The notes beneath the pieces were generated by a model. The model was not told the origin of the DNA and searched no databases. It worked only from the letters and a program-made list of their open reading frames with translations. From the NCBI RefSeq assembly GCF_901709675.1, contig NC_051103.1, positions 2,031,501 to 2,095,500 of the forward strand: 64,000 nt of DNA, given 5' to 3'. The position numbers and the translations under genes are program-made. This DNA is from Syngnathus acus (Eukaryota; Chordata; Actinopteri; Syngnathiformes; Syngnathidae). Shown in pieces: positions 1 to 10,740 of the stretch. Numbering within the stretch: position 1 is the stretch's first letter; each line of letters starts with the position of its first letter.

Positions 1-1560
1 CACCACATATTTGTCAGATCCCACCCTGTATCATCAAGTGGAGTAATGTGCACTTTTAATTTCTGCTGGCTCTAAAAATATGATCATTTTTAATTTAAAA
101 GAATGAATTAGTTGTCAGAAATGAATAAAGCATAACATTCATCGTCATAATTGAAACATTTTGTTTCTGTTCAGGAAAGCAAAAAAATAAAACAACTTTA
201 ATATGACATCTAAATGAAGAAATAATAACATGCTGATAATACAACATAATATTCCAGCATTAAAAATGGAATTTTGCACAAAAGATCTCATTTGCTGGTT
301 TATTAACCATTACAGAAACAAAATCATAATGCTAATTCCCAAGTCTATTTATAGGTGTATGTGGTGAACTAATCAATTTGACACTGTCTTTATTTTTGAT
401 TATGATAAAAATATGGACCCACATTTTATGAAGATTATCAACTTTCCATTGATGTAAAATCAAATGATAGCTTTAAATGTAGTGTTATGTCAATGGAAAC
501 AGTTGAAAAAAAAACAAAAAAACACAAATAAAAACATCAAGTCATCTATTCTGTTCTCTAAATTACTGCAACAAATGACAATATTTATCATCTTTTTACC
601 ATAATAATTTTAACAGATTATTCTAATATATATGTTTTTAGAGATCAATTATACGCATCAGTTATCTAATTAACTAAGAATATTCAGATACGTCTTTGGG
701 CTTTTCATATTTGAATGTTATCTCGAGAAACCACACTGGTGTTATCTTCAGGAGCGCCCCCCTCCGCCCACTAATCCATTGCCAAAATTCACATATGGTT
801 TTCTTAGAAAGATACCACATGGTTGTTAACAGGTTCAATTTTTGCAAAGTTAAAAGGTAAATGTTTTAAAAATATAATGCAAGAAAGAACAGGAATACTT
901 AACTAATACAACAAAGATGAAACACAGAAAAGATTATGATAGTAAGCAAGTCTTGTCAGACATCTATTCCATGCAGCCATGTCAATAAATTATATATAAG
1001 CAGTTAAAAATGTAAATAAGCACAACGATTAATTGTCAATACTGGAGTGACAGCTATAAATTGTTATTGTTTTGAACAGTGAGGCGGATTCCTTTATTGT
1101 TAAGGTAGACTAAAAATATTTGAATTTTATTTAAAATAATATCTCTAATGTTTCCGAACTAGAAAGAAATGTCAGCTAACTTTTACCTGACAACATAAAC
1201 ATACAGTTAAATGCAGCAAAATATCAGCCAAGTGATGAAGTCTATCTCATAAAACTCATAAGGTAGCACTGTATCACACATATCTGACATCCTTGCATGA
1301 TTTAAGTGTTTTTTTTATTTTATTTTATACCAAAATGTGTACTCGTCCTGTGCGTTGGGTGGGGGGGTGAAACGGTGAAGTTCTGAAGTCAATGAAACAG
1401 ATATTCAAGCTGTACACACACCTTGGTTAAAGTACAAACGATTTAATTATTTACAGTATATGTCAAAAGGCATATTAAATTTCATATACAATCCTGGAAC
1501 ATTCTATCAACCTCGCTTGCACACTTCTGTTCCACATTTCAAACACAAATCATATTTTCA
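1..1560. other. AT-rich stretch without a recognisable gene
   Basis: I see no exon, long open frame, tRNA or obvious transposon here on either strand. The DNA is AT-rich with short A and T runs. The last part is probably 3' UTR and downstream flank of cox19, which ends at 1572 on the minus strand. Confidence 0.5.
1442..1447 (-). terminator. candidate poly(A) signal of cox19
   Basis: An ATTAAA hexamer on the minus strand lies about 125 bases past the cox19 stop codon. It is a weak-consensus polyadenylation signal, and nothing else supports this position. Confidence 0.3.
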
Positions 1561-1571
1561 TTGTGGCGTTC

Positions 1572-2398
1572 TCAGTGTTGGCTGGGAGGAGGATCAGCCA
1601 GGTCTTTGAATCCAAGTTTTTCCAGTGGTTCCTTTGTCATGAGTTGACTGCAATAAAAGATGAAAGTACACAGAATATTTTAATTAATTGAGCATTTCAG
1701 TAAAGTAAAATGAATATTGAAACCCACTTTTGCATGCGGCATTCCAGGTAGGCTTTGGATTGAAGTCGGCATTTAGAATTGTCAAAGCTGCTGTCTTGTA
1801 AACATTTCATGAACGTCTCCTTGAAGGTTGTGCACTCTCCTAAAATACAAATAATAATTAGCACGAACACCACCATTAACATATTGTTTGTTCTCAGTCA
1901 CATTTACATGGACACGTTTATTCGGATTAAAATGCTGATCCTGATTAAAATGCTTCATGTACCAGGACAAACCCATTCCGATTAAGATTTTATTCCGAAC
2001 GAGATGATTGGTTTAAATCAATTGATAATCTGATCACCGTGAAAACAAACCGTCGTTACTGCGCATGTCTGTGACGTCAGTATATGACGTCGGTTAAGAC
2101 CGGAAAAGCGTGCAAAAGACATGGCGGAATCGGATCAATATTATCAGTGCCCATGAAAACACAGCATCCGATCATAATATTAATCCAAAATGTTGTCCAT
2201 GTAAATGTAATGACCCACATTTAAACACATCACTGGCTGTCATGGCATCCAGATTAGAGCTGAGAGGCAAAGCTAAGCATGAAGAAAGATAACATGTTAA
2301 ACGATGTGTAACGTACCAAAGTGATCCAGTGGGAACGACCCTTTGTCAGGTGGTCGAGGTTTAAAGCTCTTCGACCCAAAATTCATTGCAGTCGACAT
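1572..2398 (-). CDS. cox19: COX19, cytochrome c oxidase assembly factor
   Basis: Three minus-strand exons: 2398-2317, 1839-1728 and 1647-1572. They join in phase to 270 nt, or 89 aa; the human protein is 90 aa. COX19 is a soluble twin-CX9C protein of the mitochondrial intermembrane space and cytosol that helps deliver copper for cytochrome c oxidase assembly. Both CX9C motifs are complete: C30/C40 and C51/C61. The N-terminus ([25 protein letters not shown]) and the C-terminal EPLEKLGF are near-identical to vertebrate COX19, which fixes the start at 2398. All splice sites are GT-AG. The gene is head-to-head with adap1, as its orthologue is beside ADAP1 on human 7p22. A 316-bp MITE sits in the first intron. 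Confidence 0.96.
1898..2213. mobile_element. MITE-like element in cox19 intron 1
   Basis: The segment is bounded by inverted copies of TTACATTTACATGGACA: the left copy is read near 1898-1914 and the right copy in reverse complement at 2194-2213. A looser GGATTAA match follows inside each end. It has no coding capacity, so it is probably a non-autonomous DNA transposon. It carries TGACGTCA at 2072-2079 and a near match at 2085-2092. I could not assign a superfamily or a clear target-site duplication. Confidence 0.6.
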
Positions 2399-2433
2399 GT
2401 TTTGTTTTGGTACGGGAGAGATAGTCGCAATTG

Positions 2434-2441
2434 TGACGTCA
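2434..2441. promoter_or_regulatory. CRE palindrome upstream of cox19
   Basis: A perfect TGACGTCA (CREB/ATF site) lies 36 bases upstream of the cox19 ATG, where the core promoter or 5' UTR should be. It also lies about 530 bases upstream of the divergent adap1 start. The motif is directly visible; its use is inferred. Confidence 0.45.
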
Positions 2442-2687
2442 GTGCGCGTAGTTATGACCTCACAACACACGAAGTCAGACATTTTAGTCAAGCCTTGCAA
2501 AACCGATGACCTTCGTCACAATAGGAATTATAATAAAATACACTACAAAGTGCACAAATGCATTGCACTATGCTACGAGATGTTTTAAATATTCTGTCGC
2601 GTTGGCTGACTAATATTACAACAAAAGTAATGATAATTTTGGGATCCCGTACAATATTTTCAAATCACCTACAGGCTCCATGTAATT

Positions 2688-2689
<2 letters not shown>

Positions 2690-2724
<35 letters not shown>

Positions 2725-2775
2725 CATTATTATTATCATTTTTATTATTAGTTGTAGTAGTAGTAGTATTTCTAC
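2690..2775. repeat. (ATT)n microsatellite followed by short TAG repeats
   Basis: An imperfect run of ATT triplets with occasional ATC interruptions, followed by a short TAG/TAC stretch. It lies between the divergent cox19 and adap1 genes. Confidence 0.9.
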
Positions 2776-2831
2776 TACTCATGATAATTATTGTAAGACG
2801 CATCATCACCACTGGGTGTCGCAGTGAACAT

Positions 2832-2843
2832 ATGAGAGAGAGT

Positions 2844-2880
<37 letters not shown>
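2832..2880. repeat. (GA)n microsatellite just upstream of adap1
   Basis: About 22 GA dinucleotides ending 95 bases before the adap1 ATG, therefore in the likely promoter or 5' UTR. GAGA tracts are common near vertebrate promoters; function here is not shown. Confidence 0.9.
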
Positions 2881-2881
<1 letters not shown>

Positions 2882-2974
2882 ATCCGGCTGACAGACAGGT
2901 GATGGTCTGCACATTCTGTTTGCATTTGCCTCCAGTCGGCGAATGCGCTTGTATTGTGCACGAAGACGTTCATT

Positions 2975-5900
2975 ATGGAACCGGAGGGGACCAACCGGGT
3001 CCTGCAAGACGTACTCACCAGACCAGACAACGAGACGTGCGCGGACTGCGGAAATCCGGGTATGTAAAGTCCATCTTGACCACCTCTTGACACAATGCAC
3101 TCACTGTCAGATTTTTTTGGGGGGGATGGGGGGGGACGCTATCAGGACTGGACAGTGTGTGTGTGTGTGCATTGTCATAGTGTGTGCACACCAGACATAA
3201 ACTGTCCTCTCATGAACCTGCTTTGTTCTTGCAGCAATGAGAGTGTGTCCATTGTGAGATGATGGCATCTCAATGTAGAAGACTATTGCAAACAACACTG
3301 GATCTTGCTAATCTAATAAATTCATTTTGAACTACAGAGATGGCCCAATGATGATTTAATCATAACGTGTAATTCCAATGTGTATTTATACTAAAATCCC
3401 TCCTAGGGTGTTATATCAAATAAAAAACAGTTAGCACACTTTTTGTACCACGTTACCACATGCACAAGCTAGCTTTTTACCTTTTTAATAAATCTCCCCC
3501 ACCAACTGTTTGTTGTCTCGTATACCTCCAACACGGTTCTCTCTGAAGTGGTATGAAGCCAAAGTGGCCTCAAAGGTTCCAGGATGGGCTTAATGCCCGG
3601 CACTTGGAGGCGAGCCCGCTCAAGATGCCTGGTATGGTTCCTCTGAGGACTGGCTGCAGCAGAGCAACTCTGGAGCCAGACTTGCTCTTGCAGATTTTGG
3701 ATGCAAAATCCTTAGGGTAGCTTGGAAGGTGGATAATAAAACAAATCTTCTTCCTCCTTTTACTCACTCTCCTTTAGCTCTCATTTGAATGTCACATATT
3801 CCGTGTCTGTGTGTTCACTAAGCGTCTGTGAGAGATGGCAGCTGTCAAGTGCGTGAGATGTAGAGGATAATGTAGTTGCTTCTTATTGTCGCTCTCCCTC
3901 TCAAAAAAAATCTCGTTAGTTAAATGAAGACTCTATTCAACCCATGCAGACAGATGAGTGACGTAAAATGTATAACAGAGCGTTACCCCGGTAACTACTG
4001 TTCTGAGTGACCAGGTGTTGCGCAAGATGTAGTTGATAATATAATTTCCACATTTCACATAGCGGTTCGTGTGCAATTAATCGTCTCCTACACGCAATTA
4101 TTAATGATAAATTACACTCAAATGCGATTGATCAATTATTGATTGATCTTTATGCATGTAAGAGATGAAGCAGAGATCTGGTGATGAAAGTGGCAGTGTA
4201 GATCTAGATGATCTAATTTCAGTAGATCTGTTTCCTGTTTGCAAGCTAAACAGGATTTCCTGAAAATTACATTTTGCCATGCTTCTGTGCTTTTTAAACA
4301 AATGCACAATGAACTAGTTGTGCTTCAAACTCATCTGTACCCTGAAATCTTATTGTTGCTCTATTCCTCTCCTCTCATTTTCATTTCTCCTCTTCTCCCC
4401 AAACTCACCGGCCTTCAATCACCCTGCTTGTTTACTTCCTGCCACATCTCCTTTTTCCTCTTTCTCTTCTCTTGTCTTCTGCCTGCAGAGCCAGACTGGG
4501 CATCACTGACACTGGGTGTGTTTGTTTGCCAGGCCTGCTCGCTCCTTCATCGCAGCATCCCGCACATCAGCAGGGTCAAGTCCATTCGGGACACGTGGGA
4601 AGCAAGTGAAGTGGAGGTGAGGCTCTTAAAGCAAGCTGTGGAGTGTGTACTTGCAATGTAATATTCAATGACATTTAAGGAAGACATGATGCATTTCCCC
4701 ACCAATGATTTCCCTTGAAAGTCAAACGCAGCTCATATTTTCGATGTGGCAGCAAGCTGAATGTTGTCTTGAATACAAGGCTGGTTATGTGAAGTCATCA
4801 CATCAGTAGTTAAACAGGCTGTCGGGAAAGACCTTGGGGGGGGGGGGGGGGTGCTAATATTGTGAGTCATTCAGTGAAGGTTGAGATGTGGGAAGTGAGA
4901 AGGCAATAAATGGGAGTTAGTTGGACTGAAGTTGGATGCAAATTTTATTCCTACCACACGGGCACATTAGTATTAGTAGTCAATATAAATAATTGATTGC
5001 ATTTAAAAAAAAAATTGTGCTCAAGGGCCACTTTTTAAAATGGGCAAATGGGCCAGTTAATTTTTGAGAAATAAAATAAAATGGATGTAAAGTCACTAGA
5101 ATAAATACATAATCTATGAGATAAATGAGTGAAAATAAATAAATAAAAAAACATTCATTTTTACCAACTGTATGCATAACCAGATAAATTGATGATTTAT
5201 GCACCCAACCACATACAATTAAATATGATGCCGTCTTTTGGAGTGATAGACTTCAAGTGACCCTGTTTTCCCCAAATCTTTGCTCGTTTTCACTTCCAAT
5301 CTAGATTTTCAAGAATGTAGCCCTGATGACTAATCATACAACAGAAACCTACTGAGGGAAAAAAAAAAAGGGAAAATGATAAGTCATTTCTATGAATTAT
5401 TTAGTAGGATGATAGCCTCATATATTCCACGGCCAATATTCGTCTACCTTTTGGACATTTATTTTTGTCCATCGGATTAGTGATTAGCATGTCTGTCTCA
5501 TAGTGACGGGAACATCTCTGGATGGATTTGCACATTTTAAAAACTCCGAATGGGTCATTGTGACTTGCAATCAGTCCAGGATGTTCCCATGAAGGCGATA
5601 AAGGGATTCATCAATCTATTAATGCAATCTATTGAATAATCACATCATTTTTTCCTGTCTTTCAGATTATGGCAGATTTGGGAAACAATGTCGCTCAGGC
5701 TAAATATGAGCAGAATGTTCCCGCGTTCTACTACAGACCAACGCATACTGACTGCAAGTAAGTACTCTCATATTTCAATTAATAAAAGCAGGTTTGAAGC
5801 CCCTTTTTGTGATTAAATAAATTGGATTTAATTTGGCTTTTTACACCAAACTTTATAGCCTAAAAACACATTAGAGTGCTCAGCACTTTTTTTAATGTGC

Positions 5901-8900
5901 CGGCAACTATCGGCATAGCACAAGGCTTGGGGTTGTTCCATTATTCAAGTAAATTAAAGTCAAGAAACAAACAGGTCTGCAGGATGGAATAGCAAAACGT
6001 CCATTTTAAAAGTTAGGCTGGATGAGGAATTCTGGGTTTTTTTTGTGTGTGTGTCTTAAAATAGCAGTGACTTGCTCACTAAAATGAGGATGCTGACTTT
6101 GTCTTGCTTGGTGACTACATGTGGAACTTCCCATTATATAGGTCACATGATTACAGTGAACCCTTGCTTTTCACAGAGTATAATTTACCAGAGTTTACAA
6201 TTGCTGTGTCATTCCAATCAGTGTTTTTTTATTTTATTATATGTACCATTTTACTCAAGTCATTGCATCATGATCAATTAATTCTCAAAATGAATGACGT
6301 CATTGTGTTTCCAGGATGCTAAGAGAGCAATGGATCCGGGCCAAGTATGAGAGGAATGAATTTGAGTTCATAGAGAAGCAAGAACCTTACACAGCAGGTA
6401 GAATCAACTTACTGACATATTGACACTGACAGAGTGCTAATAATTTAGCATGCACAGCGCCATTTTTGGATGTGTCTAGTTTAGCCTGTGTCGTTAGCTC
6501 AAGATGAGTAAAAATATAATGTAAGGGCACTTGTGTGGATTTATGAGGAGCTGCTTTCTTATTGGCCTGGAGTGACCTCACCCATCCTTTGTTCCAGTGG
6601 AAAGCCATCTGCACACACACAGAACACACACACACACACAAAATACATGACAGAGTAATACGAGTCATTCTATCAAGCTTTCTTCATCTCCGCCAAAGTG
6701 CATCTCTCCATTTTGTCTTTGTATTGTGTTGGTTTCAAGATCGATCGAGATAAGCTATTGGCAGTAACCTGGCCTCGATGCTAGGCCAATGTCGGCATTG
6801 ATTGTAAATGCATAGGAGGGAAGTAGAGGTCGAGAGTCTACCGGGAAGAAGTCGTGGGTGGGGACAATGAGGGCAATTGATTGAAGAAGCAATGCTAACA
6901 GAGGTGAATGTTTCATGTCAGAAAGTCGCAGACACAAAGGCTCATCTGTAGCCCGCCCACCCACACACGCAGTTAAATCCGTGCTTGGGACAAGAAGACA
7001 AAAGCAAAGCAGCCAATTGCTGGGAAGAAAAAAAAAAAAGAAAATGGAAATGAGAGCAGCGGGCCGGGAGAACGGAAGATATTACCATACGGACATTTAT
7101 TGTACATGATTTTGATTCCAAAACTGAATGTATTTAAAGCCGCGCTACTTTATATTTTATTCCCAACAAGGGATCAAATCATCGTCTGATGTCTCATTAC
7201 CTTTGCAGAAAACTGGTAATGGATGCTAATGGCTTTGCATGAAGTGATAAACCCACTGTGGGTAATCAAACCAGTTTCACTGCCCTTAATGGCAATGACT
7301 TCCTTTTTTTTTTTTTTACACCGCCAAAGTGTGATAAAACCAGAGGGAACATGAGCCTTTCATGTCTCCATTACAACACTAATTATGAGACTTTAGATTC
7401 ATTAACATGCGTAACAAAAAAATGTTGTTTCTCTTGCGCCACAAAACCCCCACAAATGAATGGATGCACTGAATCTTAATCCCATAAAAGCCTAAAATTT
7501 GCCTCATTATGGCTGTGCAGTCTAAGTATCCGATGAACTCTAGTACAGAAATTGTAATAAAAATGTTTTTTTGTTTTTTTTTGCAGAGATGTCCTCCAAT
7601 TCAATACACAGAAATAGATACGGATAAGAAAGCATTGACAGAAATAGAAGAGCAACAAATAGAGGCTGAGCCTTTGGCCAAAATAGAGTAAAGATGAAGC
7701 ATTTGTGCTTAAAATAGAACCGAATATTAATAACAAGGATTTAATCTGGCTGAGCGACAATATGTGCCTTGCATTTCCTTCCAAATTCTGCCTTTTTTCT
7801 CTCGAGTACACAATGTCACTGCCGATGGTACAAATGTTCTCCTAGCTTGCCTTACTCAAACACATTTTTCACCTCAGGATACCGCGAGGGGTTTCTATGG
7901 AAACGAGGACGAGACAACGGTCAGTTTCTCAGCCGAAAGTTCATCCTGTCGGAGAGGGAAGGTGCCCTCAAATACTTCAACAAGCAGGATGTAAGCAATA
8001 TTTGACTTTTGATCGTAAAGAAGTGCAAAACCTTTTACAGTGTTTTGTTTGCGTTGCTTAAATGCAAGGCCCGAGATCCCAAGGCGATTATGAAAATCGA
8101 AACCCTCAATGCCACCTTCCAACCGGCCAAAATTGGCAACCCGTGCGGACTGCAAATCACCTACCTGAAAGACAACAGCACAAGAAACATCTTTGTTTAC
8201 CACAGCGACGCTAAGGTGTGTTAACACAAATTACTTTTATGACATATTTTCTTTCACAGCACATTGTTTTGGGGAAGCAGAACCAGAAAGTAAGAAGTTA
8301 TGGGAAAGGTAGTATGATGGGGTTGTTTTAAAGCACTGCGCCCTCTGCTGGCCAAGTAGCGGCACAGCCAGTTCATTGGGTTCATTCAGCCTCCTTGTGA
8401 GGTGTCGATCCCACACTGCAGCATCCTCATAGCCAAAGCGCACAATAATATTTTAAAGCAAGTTTTTTGTTAAAAGCAGCTACTTTGGTTGTTGTTTTGA
8501 TCAGGAAATGATCGATTGGTTCAATGCAATCAGAGCAGCCAGGTTCCACTACCTACAAGTGGCCTTCCCTGGAGCAAGTAATGAAGAGGTGAGGATGGAT
8601 CTTTTTTTTTTTTTTTTTTTTTTGCAAGGTTTTACATTTTCAGTATTGTTCTTAAAGATACATGGAGCAGGTCCTGGAATTTTAATTATTCATATAGCCT
8701 CAGCACCGAACATGCATATTAATCTCGAAATGTTCTTTAAGTGAAAATTGCGGGCATGCTAGCAAAACCAATGTTTAATATTTCACTCATGCTTCTTTTT
8801 CACTTTAGTTTTGTTGCTTTCCAGCTGGTGCCAAAATTGACCCGAAACTTCATGAAGGAAGGCTTTATGGAGAAAACAGGTCCAAAGGTTTGTATGTCAG

Positions 8901-9713
8901 TGATTCTTATGTTTTTGTGTCAATTTCTTTTTTTTTTATGTTTACTTTTGATGATGCAGCACACAGAAGGCTTCAAGAAGAGGTGGTTCACTATGGACGA
9001 CAGGCGACTGATGTATTTTAAAGACCCTTTGGTATGATACAACATGCACCACCTCTCTAATTTTACACTTGCTGAGTACAGTAAATAATTTTTTTTGTTT
9101 ACTGCGCTCCCAGGACGCCTACGCCCGCGGCGAAGTGTTCATCGGCAGTAAAGAGAACAGTTACACCGTTCTGCCTGGCCTACCCTCAACCATTCAGGGC
9201 CATCACTGGAATCACGGCATCACCATTGTCACACCAGACAGGAAGTTTCTGTTTGCTTGCGAGACTGAGGCCGAGCAACGGGATTGGATCGCAGCCTTTC
9301 AGAGAGTCATCAATCGGCCCATGAGGCCGCAGGAATACGCAGGTATCAGATTTGTTATTATTATTATTTTTTTTAGCAGTGCCTCCACTTACACTATGTG
9401 GCACACAAACGTAAACAATCGAATATGTGGCGGTTATCAGAAGCTAACACAATGCTAATCCGCAACCCCCCCAAAACTCAATGTAACTCTGCTTACCGTT
9501 TAGCATGATAACAGGGTGTGGCACTTTTGGGGGATGTGGGTGCTTCAGCTTGATAGTGACTCTCCCGTGATAATGTTTCAGACAGTTTAGCTCGGCTAGT
9601 AATGAGCTAATTTGTTGTTAACTTTGAATTACACTATGAATGACATTAACCTGTATTTTGTTGAATATCATATTTTTTTTGCAGTGGAGGCTCATTTTAA
9701 ACACAAACCCTGA
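2975..9713 (+). CDS. adap1: ADAP1 (centaurin-alpha 1), ArfGAP with dual PH domains
   Basis: Eleven exons: 2975-3059, 4489-4616, 5666-5757, 6315-6397, 7878-7990, 8069-8215, 8505-8588, 8825-8887, 8960-9031, 9114-9342 and 9685-9713. They join to 1125 nt, or 374 aa, the same length as human ADAP1. The protein is a GTPase-activating protein for Arf6-type GTPases that is recruited to membranes by PI(3,4,5)P3 and Ins(1,3,4,5)P4. The ArfGAP zinc finger is C22/C25/C42/C45 (CX2CX16CX2C) with the catalytic arginine at R50. The first PH domain covers about residues 130-231 (GFLWKRGRDNGQFLSRKF) and the second about 253-356 (GFKKRWFTMDDRRLMYF). The C-terminus is VEAHFKHKP. ADAP1 was chosen over ADAP2 because of this C-terminus and the adjacent cox19. 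All introns are GT-AG. Confidence 0.96.
4836..4851 (+). repeat. poly(G) tract in adap1 intron 2
   Basis: An uninterrupted run of about 16 G bases in the sense strand of an intron. Shorter G runs occur near 14983 and 51279. Such runs may be assembly- or slippage-prone. Confidence 0.8.
7588..7691 (+). other. possible unused or alternative exon in adap1 intron 4
   Basis: A long pyrimidine tract and CAG at about 7566-7587 precede an open frame that ends in TAA at 7691 (contains PPIQYTEIDTDKKALTEIEE). Spliced in phase from adap1 exon 4, however, the segment would be read in another frame and stop after about 14 codons. I recognise no family. It could be a rare terminal exon, a decayed insertion or chance. 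Confidence 0.2.
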
Positions 9714-10740
9714 GGCCTTAAAAATAAGCAAGACTGAAGCTGGAGTTGGCCTGACCTTGGATCAGAACGAGTGTGACCATGGAGGAAAGGTGATGAGTTA
9801 ACACAAGACAGGTTGATATTATCGAAAGCTTGATGTGAGGACAAAGAGTGAACGATTTGCAGCAAGCTGTGTGAGACATGTCGACCCACCCCTGGAATTC
9901 TGTCTCGTGAATGGTTTAACGACTTTGAACTCTGTTATGAAGTGATATTTACACTGAGTAATATTGCATTGTTAATTTATTGACTGTAGGCTGTGTGCGG
10001 TTCTAAGTGAGTATGTTTTAAGTGAGTTGGAACCACTGGCATTGAAACCATGTTCAACATATATCTGCAAAGTACTGTTGACCACAAATATGCATTAAAA
10101 ACACACAAACTCTCAGTGACCAGTCGCTTTTAACATAACTGTGGGAAAGTTCTTTTTAAACAGATGTTGCCTTTGTTGCTCATTGTGAAATTGTTGCTGC
10201 TGCTTTGAAGGATTGTAATGTGAAGGGACCGTGATTATGAGTGTTTTATTTATTAGCCTTTTTTAAGACCAGGATGATCATTTAATTGCAGTAATTGTTT
10301 GTTTTACTATAAAACCTTACACATACGAACATCCATTGTGTTTGTCGTTTGTGTACCCACAGGTATTTTTGAAATATTCTATTCTAGATTTTTTTTACGA
10401 CACATTTGATAATACTGTATTGGAATTGAAATAATACGCCTCTCAATTGATGATGGGAGTGGCACAGATACATGTTACGTTTTTGGTGTAGAAATGATTT
10501 ATATTATATATGAACCGATTACATTTTCTATAACACCACCTGACTCTATTAGCGCACAATTATGTGAAAATGATTTGAATTTGAATCTATATTTTATTAA
10601 AAAAAACAATATTAGTTAAATTATTATGTCAGATAATAGTGCGTTCCTTTTATTGCAACAATGCAAATGAAATTTTCAAAAATAAGAAAAATGAACTTTT
10701 GCCTTTGTTTTGTCACGTGACCACGTGACGTACCAGCAAC
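9714..10740 (+). other. adap1 3' UTR and adap1-lmf1 intergenic region
   Basis: No coding sequence seen. The first part is probably adap1 3' UTR, with ATTAAA hexamers at 10094-10099 and 10596-10601 as candidate poly(A) signals. The last 30 bases hold the lmf1 promoter E-boxes. Confidence 0.5.
10712..10729. promoter_or_regulatory. tandem CACGTG E-boxes at the lmf1 start
   Basis: GTCACGTGACCACGTGAC begins 29 bases before the lmf1 ATG. The first ten bases, GTCACGTGAC, are the palindromic CLEAR/TFEB-type site, and a second CACGTGAC follows directly. Factors that bind this core include TFEB/TFE3/MITF and USF. Placement next to the start codon suggests a core-promoter role; that is inference. Confidence 0.55.

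Noticed and set aside
4239-4661. 140-codon frame spanning adap1 exon 2
   Set aside because: Only 4489-4616 is exon; the rest is intron read-through, as shown by the TGCAG acceptor and the GGTGAG donor in phase with flanking exons.
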